Part shown: positions 1-8,455 of the stretch, one piece after another
Layout: each line of letters opens with the position of its first letter
How positions within the stretch are numbered: the first letter of the stretch is position 1
DNA from: Streptomyces sp. NRRL S-337
GTDB taxonomy: Bacteria; Actinomycetota; Actinomycetes; Streptomycetales; Streptomycetaceae
Length of the DNA: 23,687 nt
Direction: 5' to 3'
NCBI RefSeq assembly: GCF_000720175.1
Contig: NZ_JOIX01000105.1
Location: 1-23,687, forward strand
Translations under genes and position numbers: made by a program
Notes under the pieces: model-generated
The model's database searches: none
Seen by the model: the letters and a program-made list of their open reading frames with translations, nothing else
Told to the model about the DNA's origin: nothing

Positions 1-50
1 CGGCCCCGCAGGCCCGTCACCGCACCCAACACCCACCCAGCCCGCCGCAG

Positions 51-145
51 GCGCAACGACGAACAAGCCCCGCGGCGGGACAGACAGCCACGTGCGGGGC
101 GCCGCAAAGCGCAACGGCGACCAAGCCCCGCGGCGCCGCAGACAG
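51..145. repeat. Imperfect 37-bp direct repeat downstream of the ADP-ribosylglycohydrolase gene
   Basis: Two copies, 51-87 and 109-145, match at 32 of 37 positions and share the inner run CAAGCCCCGCGGCG. They lie just past the stop codon at 151-153 of the minus-strand gene, in its 3' flank. The rest of positions 1-150 shows no gene. The copies could be a duplicated transcription-end structure or a local duplication; the sequence does not decide between these. Confidence 0.6.
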
Positions 146-150
146 GTTCG

Positions 151-1200
151 TCAGGAATCCCACCCCTCCGCGAGGGAAAGGAGTTCGCTGCGGTACTCGA
201 CGCGGGCGGCCCAGTCCGCGGGCCATGCGTCGGCGCCCAGATGGGCGCCGGCGAACGCACCGGTGAGGCAGGCGATCGAGTCGGAGTCGCCTGAGGTGCA
301 GGCGGCCCGGCGCAGGGCGGTGAGCGGTTCGGTGGGGAAGAGCAGGAAGCAGAGCAGGCCGGTGGCCAGCGCCTCCTCGGCGATCCAGCCGGCGCCGGTG
401 GCCAGGCAGGGATCGGCCTCCCGGTCCGGGGCGGCGAGTGCCGCGTCCAGCCGGTCCAGGACGCCGAGGCAGTCGTCCCAGCCGCGGGCGATGAACGCGG
501 CCGCGGAGGCGTCCTGGGCGCGCTGCCACAGGTCCCCGAGCCAGTCCTCCCGGTAGACGGTCCGCTGGTCGTGCGCGTACGTACGGAGCAGGGCGGGCAG
601 CTCCGCGGGGGTCGCGCCGTCGGCGAGGGCGCGCACGGCGTACGCGGTGAGGTCGCTCGCGGCGAGTGCGGTCGGGTGGCCGTGGGTCAGCGCGGACTGG
701 AGCTGGGCGGCGCCGGAACGCTGGTGCTGGCTCAGTCCCGGGGCAAGCCCGAGGGGCGCGACCCGCATGTTGGCGCCGCACCCCTTGGAGCCGATCTGGC
801 TCGCCTCGGCCCAGTGGCGGTCCTCGTCGCTGAGCAGCTGACAGGCGTGCAGGCAGGTGGCGCCGGGTGCACGGTTGTTGTCGGGCGAGCGCCACCAGGC
901 GACGTACTCGGTACGCACCGGGCCGACGAGCCGCGCCGGCGTCAGCTCACCGGCGCTCATGGCCGCCCGTAGACCGCGTCCCAGTGCCAGCGTCATCTGG
1001 GTGTCGTCGGTGACGAAGGCGGGGTCGGGCAGTGCCATCTGCCGCCAGGGTCCGCATTTGGCCTCGATCGCCGGTACGTCGTTGAACTCGGTCGGAAAGC
1101 CCAGCGCATCGCCGAGCGCCAGCCCGACCAGCGCGCCGGTGGCCGCGCCCGTGCCCGTCCCCGTGCCGGATGCCGAGCCTGCGGAGCTCGTGTTCCCCAT
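151..1200 (-). CDS. ADP-ribosylglycohydrolase family protein (DraG/ARH type)
   Basis: Predicted cytosolic 349-aa hydrolase of the ADP-ribosylglycohydrolase family, which removes ADP-ribose from modified proteins or small molecules using two metal ions. After a short Gly/Thr/Ser-rich N-terminus it shows the family's features in order: the glycine-rich GLALGDALG segment (about residues 26-34), the metal-binding TDDTQMT motif (about 64-70), the SKGCGANMR segment in mid-protein, and a C-terminal GDSDSIA motif with the second pair of metal-binding aspartates. The length is normal for the family. The start is the ATG at 1200, followed directly by the small glycine/serine stretch. Its likely ribosome-binding site (AAGGGGTGG) lies in the 3' arm of the strong hairpin at 1209-1242. 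It is 384 bp downstream of the pseudouridine synthase gene with hairpins between, so probably a separate unit. The substrate cannot be told from sequence. Confidence 0.9.
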   Translation of the reverse strand: MGNTSSAGSASGTGTGTGAATGALVGLALGDALGFPTEFNDVPAIEAKCGPWRQMALPDPAFVTDDTQMTLALGRGLRAAMSAGELTPARLVGPVRTEYVAWWRSPDNNRAPGATCLHACQLLSDEDRHWAEASQIGSKGCGANMRVAPLGLAPGLSQHQRSGAAQLQSALTHGHPTALAASDLTAYAVRALADGATPAELPALLRTYAHDQRTVYREDWLGDLWQRAQDASAAAFIARGWDDCLGVLDRLDAALAAPDREADPCLATGAGWIAEEALATGLLCFLLFPTEPLTALRRAACTSGDSDSIACLTGAFAGAHLGADAWPADWAARVEYRSELLSLAEGWDS

Positions 1201-1208
1201 GAAAAAAC

Positions 1209-1242
1209 CACCCCTTAATCGTCATGGTGACGTTAAGGGGTG
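1209..1242 (-). promoter_or_regulatory. Near-perfect hairpin/palindrome over the ribosome-binding site of the ADP-ribosylglycohydrolase gene
   Basis: Positions 1209-1218 (CACCCCTTAA) pair perfectly with 1233-1242 (TTAAGGGGTG), and the inner CGTCA (1220-1224) pairs with TGACG (1228-1232) around TGG. This gives 15 bp of stem with a single bulged T at 1219. Read on the minus strand, the hairpin is followed by a six-T run and the ATG seven bases later, and AAGGGGTGG, the only Shine-Dalgarno-like sequence, sits in its 3' arm. It could act as an operator, a translation-blocking hairpin or an intrinsic terminator/attenuator; all three fit the sequence. Confidence 0.7.
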
Positions 1243-1430
1243 ACGGGCCGACATCGCAAGCCAGTTGGCGCGCTCGGACGCCCCTGGTGAGTGGCGTTCC
1301 TTCGACGGCGTGATGCAGCGGCAGGCCTTGCGCGCCCCGTAGAGCGACGTGGCTGCGCGGTCTGATGGAGCGGCCTTCGTTCCGCGCACGCCGGGGAACG
1401 ATGTGCACCCGACCCGTCCGGTGGAGGCAT

Positions 1431-1465
1431 ATGCATGCGGCCCCGCCAGCTTGAGCCGCATGCAT
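1431..1465. terminator. 11-bp perfect inverted repeat in the rluB-ARH gap
   Basis: ATGCATGCGGC at 1431-1441 is the exact reverse complement of 1455-1465, with a 13-base loop. It lies about 120 bp downstream of the pseudouridine synthase stop and about 230 bp upstream of the next gene. There is no clear U-tract, so termination is an inference and a protein-binding site is an alternative. The rest of 1243-1584 shows no gene. Confidence 0.4.
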
Positions 1466-1543
1466 CCGGCCGCACCCGACGCCCCGCCCCAGACCCAGGC
1501 AAGACCCCCGACGCCCCGTCCCCAAAACCAGGCACGGGCCCGA

Positions 1544-1560
1544 CCCGCCCTGAAGGCGGG
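1544..1560 (-). terminator. Probable terminator hairpin of the scpA-scpB-rluB unit
   Basis: CCCGCC at 1544-1549 pairs with GGCGGG at 1555-1560 across a 5-base loop, 25 bp past the rluB stop codon. GC-rich hairpins without a long U-run are common ends of transcription units in Streptomyces. Confidence 0.45.
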
Positions 1561-1584
1561 CGGGCCCGGGGGGCCGGGGGCGGG

Positions 1585-2736
1585 TTAGAGCTCGACCTCG
1601 CGCATCAGCATGCCGACCTCCGTGTTGGTCATGCGGCGCAGCCAGCCCGACTTCTGGTCGCCCAGGGAGATCGGGCCGAAGGCCGTACGTACCAGCTTGT
1701 CGACCGGGAAGCCGGCCTCGGCCAGCATGCGGCGCACGATGTGCTTGCGGCCCTCGTGGAGGCTCACCTCGACGAGGTAGTTCTTGCCGGTCTGCTGGAC
1801 GACCCGGAAGTGGTCGGCGCGGGCGTAGCCGTCCTCCAGCTGGATGCCGTCCTTGAGCTGCTTGCCCAGGTCGCGCGGGAGGGGGCCCTGGATGGCCGCC
1901 AGGTAGGTCTTCTTGACGCCGTAGCGCGGGTGGGTCAGGCGGTGGGCCAGCTCGCCGTGGTTGGTGAGCAGGATGATGCCCTCGGTCTCGGTGTCGAGGC
2001 GGCCGACGTGGAAGAGCCGGGTCTCGCGGTTGGTGACGTAGTCACCGAGGCACTGGCGGCCGTCGGGGTCCTCCATCGTGGAGACGACGCCGGCCGGCTT
2101 GTTGAGCGCGAAGAACAGGTAGGACTGGGTGGCGACCGTCAGGCCGTCGACCTTGATCTCGTCCTTCTCCGGGTCGACCCGGACGCCCTGCTCCGTGACG
2201 ATCTTGCCGTTGACCTCGACCCGCGCCTGGTCGATCAGCTCCTCGCAGGCCCGCCGCGAGCCCATGCCGGCCCGGGCCAGCACCTTCTGGAGCCGCTCGC
2301 CCTCCGGCTCGCCGAACGTCTTGGGGGTCTTGATCTGCGGCTTGTCGTGCCGGGCGCGGTTGCGCTCCTCGACCTGGGCGTCGTACTCCCGCGGCCGTGC
2401 GGGCGCCTGGCCGCGACCGCGCTGGGGGCCGCCCTTGCCGCCGGGTCGCCCCGCCTTGGAGGCCGCGCCGGTCCGCGGGCCGCCCTTGGCGCCGCCCCGG
2501 GCCGCCGCACCGCGGCTGCCGCCCGCCTTGGGGCCACCGCTCCGGCGCTCGTCCTTGGCGCCGCCCGCGCTCCCGGATTCGCCCACGTCGTAGCGGCGCT
2601 CCTCGGGGCGGGGGCGGCCGGCGCGCTGCTGCTTCTCGTCCTTCTTCCCCCCGGCCCTCGGCTGGGAGCTGCCCCCACCCGCGCCGCGGTAGTTGCCGCG
2701 TCCGCTGTCCCTGCTGTTCCTGCCGCTGCTTCGCAT
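1585..2736 (-). CDS. Pseudouridine synthase, RluB/RsuA family, with long basic N-terminal extension
   Basis: Predicted 383-aa enzyme that isomerises a uridine in ribosomal RNA (23S by analogy with RluB; the exact site is not provable here). Residues 1 to about 140 are a disordered Arg/Gly/Lys-rich tail typical of actinobacterial members and probably RNA-binding. An S4 RNA-binding domain follows (ERLQKVLARAGMGSRRACEE) and then the catalytic domain with the GRLDTETEGI motif, whose Asp is the family's catalytic residue. The C-terminal part has the HEGRKHIVRRM motif. The ATG at 2736 is chosen because it overlaps the scpB stop by one base (TGATG), the usual coupling pattern; a TTG one codon earlier is also possible. 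The last gene of the scpA-scpB-rluB block, it is co-transcribed with the condensin genes as in Mycobacterium. Confidence 0.92.
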   Translation of the reverse strand: MRSSGRNSRDSGRGNYRGAGGGSSQPRAGGKKDEKQQRAGRPRPEERRYDVGESGSAGGAKDERRSGGPKAGGSRGAAARGGAKGGPRTGAASKAGRPGGKGGPQRGRGQAPARPREYDAQVEERNRARHDKPQIKTPKTFGEPEGERLQKVLARAGMGSRRACEELIDQARVEVNGKIVTEQGVRVDPEKDEIKVDGLTVATQSYLFFALNKPAGVVSTMEDPDGRQCLGDYVTNRETRLFHVGRLDTETEGIILLTNHGELAHRLTHPRYGVKKTYLAAIQGPLPRDLGKQLKDGIQLEDGYARADHFRVVQQTGKNYLVEVSLHEGRKHIVRRMLAEAGFPVDKLVRTAFGPISLGDQKSGWLRRMTNTEVGMLMREVEL

Positions 2737-3497
2737 CAATGATCCGTCTGAGAGTCGCCGCTGTCGTCTACGTCGAACGACGGGATACCTTCCGGGGAGT
2801 CGCCCTCGACCGCGTCCGCCTCCGGGAGGAACGGTGCGAGCTCAGGGAGCTCGTCCAGGCCGCGCAGGCCCATCCGCTCCAAAAAGTAGTTCGTCGTCCT
2901 GTACAGGATCGCACCTGTTTCAGGTTCCGTCCCCGCCTCCTCCACCAGGCCGCGCTGGAGGAGCGTGCGCATCACGCCGTCACAGTTCACACCGCGAACG
3001 GCCGAGACGCGGGAACGGCTGACCGGCTGACGGTACGCGACCACGGCCAGAGTCTCCAATGCGGCCTGGGTGAGCCGGGCCTGCTGGCCGTCCAGGACGA
3101 AGCTCTCCACGGCGTCCGCGTACTCGGCCCGGGAGTAGAACCGCCAGCCGCCGGCGACCAGCCGGAGATCGAATCCGCGGCCCTGGCGGGCGTAGTCGCC
3201 GGACAGCTCGCGCAGCGCCAGCGCGACCGCGCGGCGGGGCCGCTGCAGGACCCTGGCCAGGTGCTCCTCGGTCGCCGGCTCGTCGACGACCATGAGGACG
3301 GCCTCCAGCGCCGGCTTGAGCTCCAGCTCGGCGACGCCCAGCGCCCCGGTCGGTGGCCCCAGGCGCTCCGCCGGCCCCCCGCCGTCCGCCCCGGCCTCGG
3401 TGACCTCGTACGCGTCGACGTCGGACGCGTCGGTGCCGGACGCATCGCTGCCGTACGCCTCCACGCCGTACGCGTCGCCCTCGGCCACGCCGCTCAT
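2736..3497 (-). CDS. scpB: Segregation and condensation protein B
   Basis: ScpB is the winged-helix (kite) subunit that binds the kleisin ScpA in the Smc-ScpAB condensin, which compacts and helps segregate the chromosome. This 253-aa protein has a divergent acidic N-terminus of about 45 residues rich in Asp/Ser/Tyr. The family core starts near ELKPALEAVLMVVDEPATEEHL, followed by the typical ALETLAVVAYRQPVSRSRVSAVRGV segment and a winged helix containing YRTTNYFLERMGL. An acidic tail closes the protein. The ATG start lies in an ATGA overlap with the scpA stop, with a GAGGAG ribosome-binding site five bases upstream inside scpA, so the two subunits should be made in coupled fashion. Its stop overlaps the rluB start by one base. 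Confidence 0.95.
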   Translation of the reverse strand: MSGVAEGDAYGVEAYGSDASGTDASDVDAYEVTEAGADGGGPAERLGPPTGALGVAELELKPALEAVLMVVDEPATEEHLARVLQRPRRAVALALRELSGDYARQGRGFDLRLVAGGWRFYSRAEYADAVESFVLDGQQARLTQAALETLAVVAYRQPVSRSRVSAVRGVNCDGVMRTLLQRGLVEEAGTEPETGAILYRTTNYFLERMGLRGLDELPELAPFLPEADAVEGDSPEGIPSFDVDDSGDSQTDH

Positions 3498-4945
3498 GCC
3501 TGCTCCTCGTCCGCTCGCCCGGCCCGCCCCGGTACCTGTTGCCGCTCCGGCTGCCGTTCCTGTGGGTCTGATTCCTGCCGGCCGGATTCCTGCCGGCCTG
3601 GTTCCTGCCGGCCTGGTTCCTGCTGGCCCGGTTCCTGGTCGAACTCGTCGGTGACGACCGGTACGGCCCCCTCCGCGCCCGTCCAGCGCACCGTGAGCGC
3701 CCCGAGCGCCTCCTCCTGGTCCAATGCCACCACCCGCTCGCGGTAGAGCTCCAGAAGGGCCAGGAATCGCGCGACGACCGTGAGGGTGTCGGGGGCGTCC
3801 GCGACCAGCTGCTGGAAGCTGGCCCCGCCGGCCTCCCGCAGGCGTGCCAGCAGCACCTCGGCCTGCTCCCGCACGCTCACCAGGGGCGCGTGGATGTGGT
3901 CGACGTAGACCTGTGGCTTGGCCTTGGGCTGCATCGCCTTCACCGCGAGCCTGGCGAAGCCCTCGGCACCGATGCTGATCACGACCTCGGGGAGCAGTTC
4001 CGCGTGCTGCGGTTCCAGCCCGACGGTGCGCGGGTAGCGCCGCGCCTCGACGGCCAGCCGGTCGCTGAAGATGTCGGCGATCCGTTTGTACGCGCGGTAC
4101 TGGAGCAGCCGGGCGAAGAGCAGGTCGCGGGCCTCCAGGAGCGCGAGGTCCGCCTCGTCCTCCACCTCGGCGGCGGGCAGCAGCCGGGCCGCCTTCAGGT
4201 CGAGCAGGGTCGCGGCGACGACCAGGAATTCGGTGGTCTGGTCGAGGTCCCAGTCCGGCCCCATGGCCCGGATGTGCGCCATGAATTCATCGGTCACCTT
4301 GGACAGCGCGACCTCGGTGACGTCCAGCTTGTGCTTGGAGATCAGCTGCAGCAGGAGATCGAAGGGCCCCTCGAAGTTGTCGAGCCGGAGCGTGAACTTC
4401 CCGTCACCGCCGGTCTCACCGCCGGCCCCGCTGCCAGCCTCACGGCCGGTCTCACCACTGGTCTCACTGCCGGACCCGCCACCCGTTTCATCACCGGTCT
4501 CGCCACCGGGCACGTCACCGGTCTGGCCACCGGTCTCGTCATCGACCTGGCCCAGGGCCCCGACCCCGGCTCCAGCTCCGGCCTCGGTCTCTACGGAGAC
4601 CCGGCCGGGAGTCTCCTCGGGCGCCTCTACAGCCGCCTCTGCGATCGCCTCTGCACCCTCCTCGACCGCCTCCACGGGTGTTGCGCCGGAGGTCCCGTCA
4701 GTGGTCCCGCCAGCGGTCCCGTCACCAGCCCCGTCGGAAAGTCCGCCCCGGGCGCCGGTCGCCGGCCCCCCGCCGGGCACAGCACGGTCGGCAGCAAGCT
4801 GCTCAGGAGACCCCACCGGAGACTCCACCGGCACCGCGGGCGCCTGCTCCGCGGATGCCTGCACCGCGGGCGTCTGCTCCCCGCCCGGCCCGCGCCCGAG
4901 TCGTCGGCGGGCGCGGGGCGCAGGGGTGTCGTCATGGTTCGGCAT
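3494..4945 (-). CDS. scpA: Segregation and condensation protein A (kleisin) with long repetitive extensions
   Basis: ScpA is the kleisin that closes the Smc ring together with ScpB. The conserved protein begins only at about residue 184 with FTLRLDNFEGPFDLLLQLIS, followed by KLDVTEVALSKVTDEFM and LAAARLL-like helices typical of the N-terminal Smc-binding region, and ends with the winged helix near ALLELYRERVVALDQ. The 483-aa length is nearly double that of many bacterial ScpA proteins because of two low-complexity tails: about 180 N-terminal residues rich in Glu/Thr/Gly (degenerate GETG repeats), and a C-terminal QEPGR-type run encoded by a 15-bp tandem repeat. The ATG at 4945 has no strong ribosome-binding site, so a slightly different start is possible. 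It lies 82 bp downstream of the RHH gene and overlaps scpB by 4 bp. Confidence 0.94.
   Translation of the reverse strand: MPNHDDTPAPRARRRLGRGPGGEQTPAVQASAEQAPAVPVESPVGSPEQLAADRAVPGGGPATGARGGLSDGAGDGTAGGTTDGTSGATPVEAVEEGAEAIAEAAVEAPEETPGRVSVETEAGAGAGVGALGQVDDETGGQTGDVPGGETGDETGGGSGSETSGETGREAGSGAGGETGGDGKFTLRLDNFEGPFDLLLQLISKHKLDVTEVALSKVTDEFMAHIRAMGPDWDLDQTTEFLVVAATLLDLKAARLLPAAEVEDEADLALLEARDLLFARLLQYRAYKRIADIFSDRLAVEARRYPRTVGLEPQHAELLPEVVISIGAEGFARLAVKAMQPKAKPQVYVDHIHAPLVSVREQAEVLLARLREAGGASFQQLVADAPDTLTVVARFLALLELYRERVVALDQEEALGALTVRWTGAEGAVPVVTDEFDQEPGQQEPGRQEPGRQESGRQESDPQERQPERQQVPGRAGRADEEQA
3571..3630. repeat. Four tandem 15-bp repeats inside scpA
   Basis: Four successive 15-bp units with the core TTCCTGCCGGCC begin at 3571, 3586, 3601 and 3616. 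On the minus strand they encode successive QEPGR/QEPGQ-type pentapeptides near the ScpA C-terminus. The unit length is a multiple of three, so copy-number change would lengthen or shorten the tail without a frameshift. Confidence 0.85.
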
Positions 4946-5027
4946 CGCGGTGGCAGGCTATCCCGCGCCACGTGGTGTGACGTTTCAGCACCGCGGCGGA
5001 CGCGCCGCGCGGCGGAGCCGGTGGTCC

Positions 5028-5669
5028 TCAGCGGCCGCGCAGCCGCCGCACCAGGATGCTGGCGTCGCCGCGCGACTCCAGGTCGGCGAGGACCACGGCG
5101 ACCGCCTCGCGGACGATCCGGCCACGGTCGACGGCGAGGCCGTGCTCGCCGCGCAGTACCAGCCGCGCGTGTTCGAGGTCCATGAGCTCCTCGGCGGAGA
5201 CATAGACGGTGATCTTCTCGTCGTGCCGTTCCCGGCCGCTGGGGCGGCGGTTGGCGCCCCGGGTGCCCCGGCGGCGGCCGGCGGCCGGTGCGGTGGCGGC
5301 CGCGCCGGCCTCGGGAGCGCCCTGCCGGGAGGCGCGGGTGCGGTGGGACGCGCCGCCGGCGCCGTCCGCCTCGCGCCCGCTGTGCTCGGCCGCGGGGGCG
5401 ACCGGGGGCACCGGGGGCGGGGTGGCCGGTCCGCCGTCACCGGCCGTGGCCGGTGCGTCCGTGCCGTCGTTCTCCGTGCGTCGCCGGCGTGCGGGGGCCG
5501 CCTCCGGCCCCTCCGCGGCCGGGTCGGGCTCGCCGGCCGGCGCGGGCACCCGGGGTGCCTCGCCGTTGGCCGCGGCCGCCGAACCCCCCGGCGTACGGCG
5601 GGGGGTGGAGGGCTGCAGCGCCACTCCCCCGGTGGTGCGGAACAGTTCGTCGGCTCCCGGCAGACTCAC
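5028..5669 (-). CDS. Small protein with probable ribbon-helix-helix C-terminus, translationally coupled to parA
   Basis: A 213-aa protein between parA and scpA. Residues 1 to about 148 are low-complexity Ala/Pro/Gly/Arg. The last 65 residues look folded: a short strand (KITVYVSAEE) followed by helices ending in RGRIVREAVAVVLADLE. This resembles a ribbon-helix-helix DNA-binding fold, but it is my reading of the pattern, not a database match. The GTG start at 5669 overlaps the parA stop (GTGA), so expression should be coupled. Plasmid ParA ATPases often pair with small RHH centromere-binding proteins (ParG, omega), and this position makes it a candidate DNA-binding partner or activator of the neighbouring ParA. 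No enzymatic motif is visible. Confidence 0.75.
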   Translation of the reverse strand: MSLPGADELFRTTGGVALQPSTPRRTPGGSAAAANGEAPRVPAPAGEPDPAAEGPEAAPARRRRTENDGTDAPATAGDGGPATPPPVPPVAPAAEHSGREADGAGGASHRTRASRQGAPEAGAAATAPAAGRRRGTRGANRRPSGRERHDEKITVYVSAEELMDLEHARLVLRGEHGLAVDRGRIVREAVAVVLADLESRGDASILVRRLRGR

Positions 5670-6829
5670 TCGGCGTGACACCGGGCGAGCACCTCCCTGG
5701 CGAGCTGGCGATAGGCGGCGGCACCGACGGAGTTGGAGGCGTACGTGGTGATCGGCTCGCCCGCGACGGTGGTCTCGGGGAAGCGGACCGTACGGCCGAT
5801 GACGGTGTGGTAGACGTGGTCGTCGAAGGCCTCGACGACGCGCGCGAGGACCTCGCGGCTGTGCACGGTGCGGGAGTCGTACATCGTCGCGAGGATGCCG
5901 TCGAGCTCCAGCTCCGGGTTGAGCCGCTCCTGGACCTTCTCGATGGTCTCGGTGAGCAGCGCGACACCGCGCAGCGCGAAGAACTCGCACTCCAGCGGCA
6001 CGATGACCTTGTGAGCCGCCGTCAGGGCGTTGACGGTGAGCAGGCCGAGCGAGGGCTGGCAGTCGATGACGATGTAGTCGTAGTCGGCCAGCAGCGGTTT
6101 GAGGGCGCGCTGCAGGGTCGACTCGCGGGCGACCTCGCTGACCAACTGCACCTCTGCGGCTGACAAATCGATATTGCTGGGCAGCAGGTCCATGTTGGGG
6201 ACCGCGGTCTTCAGCAGGACCTCGTCGGCCGACATGCCCCGCTCCATGAGCAGGTTGTAGACCGTCAGGTCGAGTTCCATCGGGTTGACGCCGAGGCCGA
6301 CCGACAGGGCGCCCTGCGGGTCGAAGTCGACGAGCAGCACCCGTCGTCCGTATTCGGCGAGTGCGGCGCCCAGGTTGATGGTCGAGGTGGTCTTGCCGAC
6401 CCCGCCCTTCTGGTTGCACATCGCGATGATCTTGGCCGGGCCGTGGTCCGACAGCGGTCCCGGGATGGGGAAGTAAGGGAGCGGGCGTCCGGTCGGGCCG
6501 ACGCGTTCGCGGCGCTGGCGCGCGGCGTCCGGCGCGAGCGTCGCGGCATATTCGGGGTCCGGCTCGTACTCCGCGTCCGGATCGTAGAAGTGCCCCTCGG
6601 GCAGGTCGTCGTAGTCGGCGAAACGGGCGGGTTCTCCACTGCCCCGGTCGCCGGCCATGGCGTTCACGTGATGGCCGTCCATGCTCTGGTGGGCTGTCGT
6701 GGAAATGCTCTGATGGGCCGCGAAGGTGTGGATCGCGACGGAGCCGACAGCCTCGAACCCCGAGGGACCCTGGCCCCGTGCAACCGCTCCTGGTTGACCA
6801 CCCCCGGGAGTAAATGTCGACTCATTCAC
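5666..6829 (-). CDS. ParA/Soj-family ATPase of the scpAB locus
   Basis: A 387-aa member of the ParA/MinD P-loop ATPase family. After an N-terminal extension of about 130 residues comes the deviant Walker A motif KGGVGKTT (141-148) with the signature second lysine, then Walker A' DFDPQG (about 168-173), and Walker B in YIVIDCQPSLG. Family members dimerise on ATP, bind DNA nonspecifically and position cargo such as chromosomes. Streptomyces also has a separate oriC-linked ParA, so this is likely a second ParA working with the condensin genes beside it. The GTG start at 6829 has an AAGGAGG sequence 13 bases upstream, rather far; in-frame later starts exist (for example near MAGDRGSG). Mycobacterium has the same parA-scpA-scpB-pseudouridine synthase order. 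Confidence 0.93.
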   Translation of the reverse strand: MNESTFTPGGGQPGAVARGQGPSGFEAVGSVAIHTFAAHQSISTTAHQSMDGHHVNAMAGDRGSGEPARFADYDDLPEGHFYDPDAEYEPDPEYAATLAPDAARQRRERVGPTGRPLPYFPIPGPLSDHGPAKIIAMCNQKGGVGKTTSTINLGAALAEYGRRVLLVDFDPQGALSVGLGVNPMELDLTVYNLLMERGMSADEVLLKTAVPNMDLLPSNIDLSAAEVQLVSEVARESTLQRALKPLLADYDYIVIDCQPSLGLLTVNALTAAHKVIVPLECEFFALRGVALLTETIEKVQERLNPELELDGILATMYDSRTVHSREVLARVVEAFDDHVYHTVIGRTVRFPETTVAGEPITTYASNSVGAAAYRQLAREVLARCHAE

Positions 6830-6905
6830 AAGTCGTCTTACCTCCTTGGACGTGACCAGGAAACTTTATCGATAGGTCAGCGTGGCACCATGCCGACGGT
6901 TGGCG

Positions 6906-6935
6906 ACTCTATGGCGTGTCGGGCGTCCGCAGCAA
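6906..6935 (-). promoter_or_regulatory. Candidate promoter of parA and the downstream scpAB unit
   Basis: On the minus strand TTGCTG (6930-6935) is followed after 18 bp by TAGAGT (6906-6911), which fits the Streptomyces housekeeping -10 pattern TAGRRT. Transcription would start near 6899, leaving a leader of about 70 nt with AAGGAGG near its end. The rest of the 342-bp gap 6830-7171 shows no gene. Confidence 0.45.
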
Positions 6936-7108
6936 CACAATCCACCGGACCCGGCACGATGTGTCGGTAACCGGACCCCTCGATGTCAAGGGCGCAAGCG
7001 GGATCGGACCGATGTTTCGGGGGTGCGCGAATCGGTTAAAGGGTTACGTTCACGGCGAGTTGAGAGACGACGTTCCGGAACGGCGTGCACCGTGCGTCAC
7101 ACACGCCA

Positions 7109-7140
7109 CCGGCCGGGCCCTGTCGACAAGGCCCGGCCGG
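7109..7140 (-). terminator. Strong terminator hairpin downstream of ald
   Basis: CCGGCCGGGCC (7109-7119) pairs perfectly with 7130-7140; the loop contains the self-complementary TGTCGACA. It lies 32 bp past the ald stop and separates ald from the parA promoter. Confidence 0.75.
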
Positions 7141-7171
7141 ATGCTCAGCGTTGACGCGCTTCGTTGACGTC

Positions 7172-8296
<1,125 letters not shown>

Positions 8297-8333
8297 GGTC
8301 CTTGAAAGAGAGGGTGCAGGAGGAATTATCCCC

Positions 8334-8348
8334 TCATGCGATGCATGA
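8334..8348. promoter_or_regulatory. Palindromic candidate operator upstream of ald
   Basis: TCATGC-GAT-GCATGA is a perfect 6-bp inverted repeat with a 3-bp spacer, 38 bp upstream of the GTG start. It overlaps or directly precedes a possible -10 element GATAAT (minus strand, 8325-8330), a position where a bound regulator would control initiation. Confidence 0.5.
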
Positions 8349-8379
8349 CGGAACTGACCGCGCCGTACGCGGCTCAGCC

Positions 8380-8407
8380 AGTCTATTGAAGGAGCTCCCG
8401 TTGTCTA
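8380..8407 (-). promoter_or_regulatory. Candidate ald promoter
   Basis: On the minus strand TAGACA (8402-8407) is separated by 16 bp from TAGACT (8380-8385), with an AT-rich stretch upstream that stands out in this GC-rich DNA. A start near 8373 would give a leader of about 77 nt. The GATAAT at 8325-8330 is an alternative closer promoter. Confidence 0.4.
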
Positions 8408-8455
8408 GCCTTGCAAAGCATTAAATCTTGAGAGAGGTACCACCGATTTCGTAGG

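Noticed and set aside
1435..2742. 435-aa plus-strand reading frame
   Set aside because: It is antisense to the well-supported pseudouridine synthase and shows only the Leu/Asp/Val-rich composition typical of such shadows.
4071..5678. 535-aa plus-strand reading frame across scpA and the RHH gene
   Set aside because: It is antisense to real genes, low-complexity, and lacks any domain.
5209..6163. Plus-strand reading frames over the parA region
   Set aside because: They are opposite the ParA ATPase and RHH genes and show only reversed codon bias.
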